Part shown: positions 60,950-64,000 of the stretch, piece by piece
Numbering within the stretch: position 1 is the first letter of the stretch
How the letters are laid out: each line of letters opens with the position of its first letter
Assembly: GCF_034927245.1 (NCBI RefSeq)
Contig: NZ_JAYFQK010000010.1
Span: 32,176 to 96,175, forward strand
DNA from: Desulfitobacterium_A sp034927245
GTDB taxonomy: Bacteria; Bacillota; Desulfitobacteriia; Desulfitobacteriales; Desulfitobacteriaceae
Length of the DNA: 64,000 bases
Direction of reading: 5' to 3'
Notes under the pieces: generated by a model
Told to the model about the DNA's origin: nothing
The model's database searches: none
Seen by the model: the letters and a program-made list of their open reading frames with translations, nothing else
Made by a program: the position numbers and the translations under genes

Positions 60950-61846
60950 ATGAAACTTCGCGCTTTATTAGTAGATGATGAATCCCCGGCACGTAAAGAA
61001 TTACGTTATTTGCTTAAACCCTTTTCCGAAATTCAGATTGTCGGGGAAGCAGACAATGCCTTAGAGGCGTTAGAACTTATTAATAACCTCGAGTACTCTG
61101 TCGTATTCCTCGATATTGAGATGCCGGGTCTTCAGGGAATCGAATTAGCAAAGCAGCTTCAAGAACGCGGAAACTCCCCCGCCATAATATTTATAACTGC
61201 GCATGAAGAGTTTGCCGTTGAAGCCTTCTCTGTAAATGCCCTGGATTATTTATTGAAACCTATCAATTCGAAGCGACTGGAGCAAGCTTTGCAAAAGGTC
61301 ATTGCCTATCACAGTGTGCTTAACCCGCATGAAAATTCTTCGGCCGAATTAACTCCAACCGTGCCCCCAACTGCCGCCGGCAATACTTCCCCTTCTAGCG
61401 CCTCCGGCGTTTCTAGCTCCTCTGGTCCCCCTGGCGCCTTTGGCGCTTCTATCTCCTCTAGCGCCCCTGCCCCCTCTAATGCCCCTGCCTCCTCTTTCTC
61501 CTCTGTCCGTCCTCTGGAAGTCATCCCTGTTGAGCAGCGAGGCAAAACAATACTTCTGCGTCCCGAAGAAATCGTTTATTTTTATACGGATAAAGATAAC
61601 ATCTTCGCAAAAACGCAAAAGAATTCCTATCTCGCCCGTTTTACCCTTCGTGAACTGGAGTCTCGTTTAAACTCCAACCTTTTCTTTCGCACTCATAGGT
61701 GTTATCTCGTAAACATCCAGCGGATGCGCGAACTCATTCCCTATTTCAACGGAACCTACACCGTTGTTGTCGATGACCAGGAAAAAAGCGAGATTCCCGT
61801 TAGTCGGATGCAAGCAAGGAAGTTAAAAGGAATTTTAGGACTTTAA
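60950..61846 (+). CDS. LytTR-family response regulator with a low-complexity linker
   Basis: The 298-residue regulator has a receiver domain (1-120) with Asp9/Asp10, phosphoacceptor Asp55 (FLDIEMPG) and Lys in LLKPINSK. An unusually long Ser/Ala/Pro/Gly linker (about 125-187) follows. The LytTR DNA-binding domain (about 190-298) has GKTILLRPEEIVYFYTDKDNIFAKT and FFRTHRCYLVNIQRM. No kinase gene is adjacent, so it is an orphan here. It overlaps spoIIR tail to tail by 12 bases. Confidence 0.95.
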   Translation: MKLRALLVDDESPARKELRYLLKPFSEIQIVGEADNALEALELINNLEYSVVFLDIEMPGLQGIELAKQLQERGNSPAIIFITAHEEFAVEAFSVNALDYLLKPINSKRLEQALQKVIAYHSVLNPHENSSAELTPTVPPTAAGNTSPSSASGVSSSSGPPGAFGASISSSAPAPSNAPASSFSSVRPLEVIPVEQRGKTILLRPEEIVYFYTDKDNIFAKTQKNSYLARFTLRELESRLNSNLFFRTHRCYLVNIQRMRELIPYFNGTYTVVVDDQEKSEIPVSRMQARKLKGILGL

Positions 61847-62491
61847 CTTTTCCCAGAACCAAAATTTAACTTTCGGTTTAGTCAGGGTTTTACCGTTCGC
61901 ATTTTCTGTCTGAATTGACTGAGGATATGTATTCTTTTTTTGAATGGGTACCCCCGGCTTTCCATCGACTTGAACGGCTGTTGAATGTTCAATATCTACA
62001 AAACAAAGCGGCGGAAACAATACACACCACCAATTGGAGCCTTCGGCCTTACCGATAAGCACTCTTACCGCCTCATATTCACCCGCAGGCAGAACAAGGG
62101 AACCGTAGGATTTAGTCGGGAAGGTAAAATATCCATAATCCGTTTTCACTTCATACGTCTTCCCCCAATCCCAAACGACCGCTTGCGCAATCTGCTCGAT
62201 TTCCGGCCGCATTCCTGTAAGGATTTGCCGTGACTCCTCGAGAGACTTTGACTCGGCAAGGCGAGGTGAAACCTCTTCTAAAATTGCATCGCGAACAGCC
62301 CGTTTAAGAGCCTGATCCTCTTCGCTATCCGAATTAGCAAGCACATGAAAACGAATTAAGTCTTCCGAATGCCGAGCTAATGCTGCTTCATCTTTATTAG
62401 GATTAACTCCTGTCGGTTTTAGGGCTTGCCCCATATTTCCTAAAGCCAGAACCGCGATCATAACCATCACAATCCAACGGTAAATCTTCAT
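61835..62491 (-). CDS. spoIIR: Stage II sporulation protein R
   Basis: The 218-residue secreted protein has an N-terminal hydrophobic segment (about 6-22) and the SpoIIR signature LIRFHVLANSDSEEDQALKRAVRDAIL, then YGYFTFPTKSYGSLVLPAGEYEAVRV and WWCVLFPPLCFVD. It is made in the forespore and triggers processing of pro-sigma-E in the mother cell. A weak sigma-F-like pair (GTATA at 62535-62539 and GGTTCAGAG at 62512-62520, minus strand) may drive it. It shows that the organism sporulates. Confidence 0.96.
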   Translation of the reverse strand: MKIYRWIVMVMIAVLALGNMGQALKPTGVNPNKDEAALARHSEDLIRFHVLANSDSEEDQALKRAVRDAILEEVSPRLAESKSLEESRQILTGMRPEIEQIAQAVVWDWGKTYEVKTDYGYFTFPTKSYGSLVLPAGEYEAVRVLIGKAEGSNWWCVLFPPLCFVDIEHSTAVQVDGKPGVPIQKKNTYPQSIQTENANGKTLTKPKVKFWFWEKLKS

Positions 62492-62637
62492 AATTAAACA
62501 AAACCCCTCTTCTCTGAACCTGCTTTGTCTTTCTTATACTTTCAGTATGTCCAGATGAAAAGGGGTTTTAAACTTCTATTTGTGAAAAAAATAGAAACAC
62601 TTTGGCGGCGAAGGAAGTAGAGTTCCCCACCGAAGTC

Positions 62638-62663
62638 TCGATGTTCAGCTTTAGCTGAACGAG
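62638..62663. repeat. Palindrome in the spoIIR-ZIP gap
   Basis: GTTCAGCT-TT-AGCTGAAC is an 8-bp perfect dyad with a two-base centre. No T-run follows. The 274-base gap otherwise shows nothing clear. Confidence 0.45.
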
Positions 62664-62765
62664 TTCACTTGAAAACTTCTCTGGTTATATTTCCCCCGAA
62701 TTTCGTCTAAAGCAATTTTTTAAGCATACATCCATAATAGGGCTTTTCGGAGGGGGGAATTTCAA

Positions 62766-63500
62766 ATGACACATACACTGGAAATTCTTTGGGTTAGCAC
62801 CATTGCCGGCTTTGCCACAACCCTAGGCAGCATCCTTGTTCTCATTTTCGGGCGGCCCCAAGAACGATTTCTAGCAGCCCTTCTCGCCGGAGCCGGAGGT
62901 GTGATGCTTGCCGTAGTCAGCTTAGATCTTCTGCCCACCGCCTGGAAAATCGGGCCGCCTTCTCAGGTCTTTCTCGGCCTTATCCTTGGCTTGCTGTTTA
63001 TGGCGGCCGCTGACCGTAAACTTAATTCAACTTCTCCCGCTCTCCCCTTAAGTCGCCGCCAACGTTTGAAACGTGTCGGTTTGCTCGTAGCCTCAGGCAT
63101 TGCTTTGCATGATATTCCTGAAGGCATGGCCATTGCCGTGGGTCAGGAAGCAACCGAAGGTTTGGGATTTCTTATTGCCCTAGCCATCACCCTCCATAAT
63201 CTTCCCGAAGGAATGGCTACCGCAGCCCCCTTAAAAATGGCTCACGTCCGCCGGTGGAAAATCCTGCTTCTTAATATCGGAATTGCCTTTTTTACACCAC
63301 TGGGGGCGCTCTTAGGCGTAATCGCAGTTGAAGGAGTAAAAGATTCTCTTGCCTTTTTCCTGGCGCTGGCCGGAGGTGCCATGGCTTTCTTAGTATTCGC
63401 TGAGCTTTGGCCGCTTTCCCGAGAACGCCATCCGCACTATGCTTTGCTCGGAGGAGTCATTGGGTATGTTTTTTTTGCGCTGATAAGTTTGCTTCATTAA
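62766..63500 (+). CDS. ZIP-family divalent metal transporter
   Basis: The 244-residue membrane protein has about eight hydrophobic helices. The metal-site motifs are HDIPEGMAIAVGQEATEGLGF (helix 4) and HNLPEGMATAAPL (helix 5). A short basic loop (about 85-105) joins helices 3 and 4. Zn, Fe or Mn uptake is expected. AGGGGGGAA precedes ATG 62766. Element C lies 71 bases downstream in the opposite direction. Confidence 0.93.
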   Translation: MTHTLEILWVSTIAGFATTLGSILVLIFGRPQERFLAALLAGAGGVMLAVVSLDLLPTAWKIGPPSQVFLGLILGLLFMAAADRKLNSTSPALPLSRRQRLKRVGLLVASGIALHDIPEGMAIAVGQEATEGLGFLIALAITLHNLPEGMATAAPLKMAHVRRWKILLLNIGIAFFTPLGALLGVIAVEGVKDSLAFFLALAGGAMAFLVFAELWPLSRERHPHYALLGGVIGYVFFALISLLH

Positions 63501-63570
63501 ATATCTTAGGCATGCGCGTCAGTAGGGATTTATTATTCTGTTTGCTTTTAAGGTTGGGAATGCGTCTGGG

Positions 63571-63781
63571 GTGGATTTTGTTTACACCGTTCACTCCAGG
63601 CGCTTCACAGACCAAACTAGCCGCTCAAAGCCATCAGCCCCGACGGGTTCCCGCCAAAATCGTCTCCTGACTCCCTTGGCGGTTGGAGACGTCCTGTCTC
63701 CAACCCGTCTCCGCCGCCGGCTTTTCGCGAAGTTTGGTAACTGCTTGCTTTAGTCGTTCTCTCCCGTAAATCAAAATCCAC
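63571..63781 (-). ncRNA. Structured intergenic element C1 (GGA-loop family)
   Basis: Read on the minus strand, it repeats the element A layout with changed bases: outer GTGGATTTTG/CAAAATCCAC (63772-63781, 63571-63580); ACCAAACT/AGTTTGGT (63731, 63611); GACGGGTT/AACCCGTC (63702, 63642); hairpin GGAGAC-AGGAC-GTCTCC (63685-63701); and CCGCCAA/TTGGCGG (63676, 63651) around GTC-AGGA-GAC. TAAAGC.AGCAG and GATTTTGGCGGGAACCC match element A. It lies downstream of the ZIP gene. Confidence 0.68.
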
Positions 63782-63788
63782 GTCCGGG

Positions 63789-64000
63789 CTTTCTCGCTTC
63801 TTTTGCATGCACTTGCAGCCGGTGGTACAAAATGTACCACGCTGTCCCTCGGGTCGTACAAGAATATCATGCAAGGGACCCGTGAAGCAGCCTGGTGAGT
63901 TGCGGGTACAGATGCGGAGGCTTTAAGCGAGCAGTCAGCAAACTCGGCGAAAACTGCTCTTGCATCAGCGGGGCGGGAACATGACGAAAGTGTCCAGTGG
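63789..64000 (+). ncRNA. Further structured sequence and a partial GGA-family element (C2)
   Basis: Between C1 and the edge are GTGGTACA-AAA-TGTACCAC (63822-63840) and nested GTCCCT/AGGGAC arms. From 63921, TTTAAGCGAGCAG followed by AAACTCGGCGAA resembles the left part of element A. The element is cut by the window edge, so its stems cannot be completed. No credible gene is present between 63501 and 64000. Confidence 0.4.

Noticed and set aside
63617..63874. Open frame of about 85 codons on the minus strand in element C
   Set aside because: It crosses the nested stems, has no ribosome site and shows no protein motif.

Overview
The window comes from a low- to medium-G+C, endospore-forming, anaerobic-type Firmicute, most like the Desulfosporosinus/Desulfitobacterium group of Peptococcaceae. 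The evidence is spoIIR, a GerMN lipoprotein, CWB2 cell-wall repeats, a three-gene lactate/glycolate oxidase cluster with a lactate permease, and a coenzyme-B12 glutamate mutase operon. Genus placement is inference.

1-25.4 kb is the right-hand part of a siphovirus-type prophage with higher G+C than the host. It starts with small accessory genes (SLOG, DUF4314, DUF5049, DUF6809-like). It continues with a complete HK97-type head module (terminase, portal, ClpP-like protease, capsid) and the head-tail joining genes. The major tail protein and a tail chaperone with a -1 frameshift site follow. A small self-contained cassette with its own promoter, palindrome and terminator comes next, then tape measure, tail tip/fibre, holin and amidase. 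The region ends with three consecutive large serine recombinases beside a tRNA-Leu gene, which marks the right attachment end. Repressor and replication genes lie off the left edge.

25.5-33.3 kb is a leftward lactate-utilisation operon: Fe-S subunit, two FAD subunits, lactate permease and a cupin, with an IclR-type regulator upstream. 33.3-38.3 kb holds three tRNAs (His, Arg, Pro) and housekeeping genes: rdgB, rph, an odd P-loop/tRNA_SAD-like protein, an O-methyltransferase and an rRNA m5C methyltransferase. 38.3-41.3 kb has an HD-GYP protein and a globin-coupled sensor. 41.5-43.5 kb is a RloA/RloB-type ATPase plus TOPRIM-like pair, probably defence.

43.6-51.8 kb is a leftward glutamate-fermentation cluster: murI, glmS, glmL, glmE, mal and a two-subunit class I fumarase that may act as mesaconase. 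Its intergenic gaps hold large structured DNA elements and a tandem repeat. 51.9-59.2 kb is a two-component system, a frameshifted MacA-like adaptor, MacB-like ABC genes and a CWB2 protein. 59.3-64 kb has a MarR regulator, a small inverted-repeat element, a GerMN lipoprotein, an orphan LytTR regulator, spoIIR, a ZIP transporter and more structured elements.

The most striking signal is a family of intergenic elements (45491-45689, 47140-47524, 63571-63781 on the minus strand, and a partial copy at the right edge). They share a nested stem architecture with compensatory base changes and hairpins closed by A(N)GGA loops, the loop type bound by CsrA/RsmA proteins. Each lies just downstream of a gene in opposite orientation. 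This is the best candidate here for an undescribed system.
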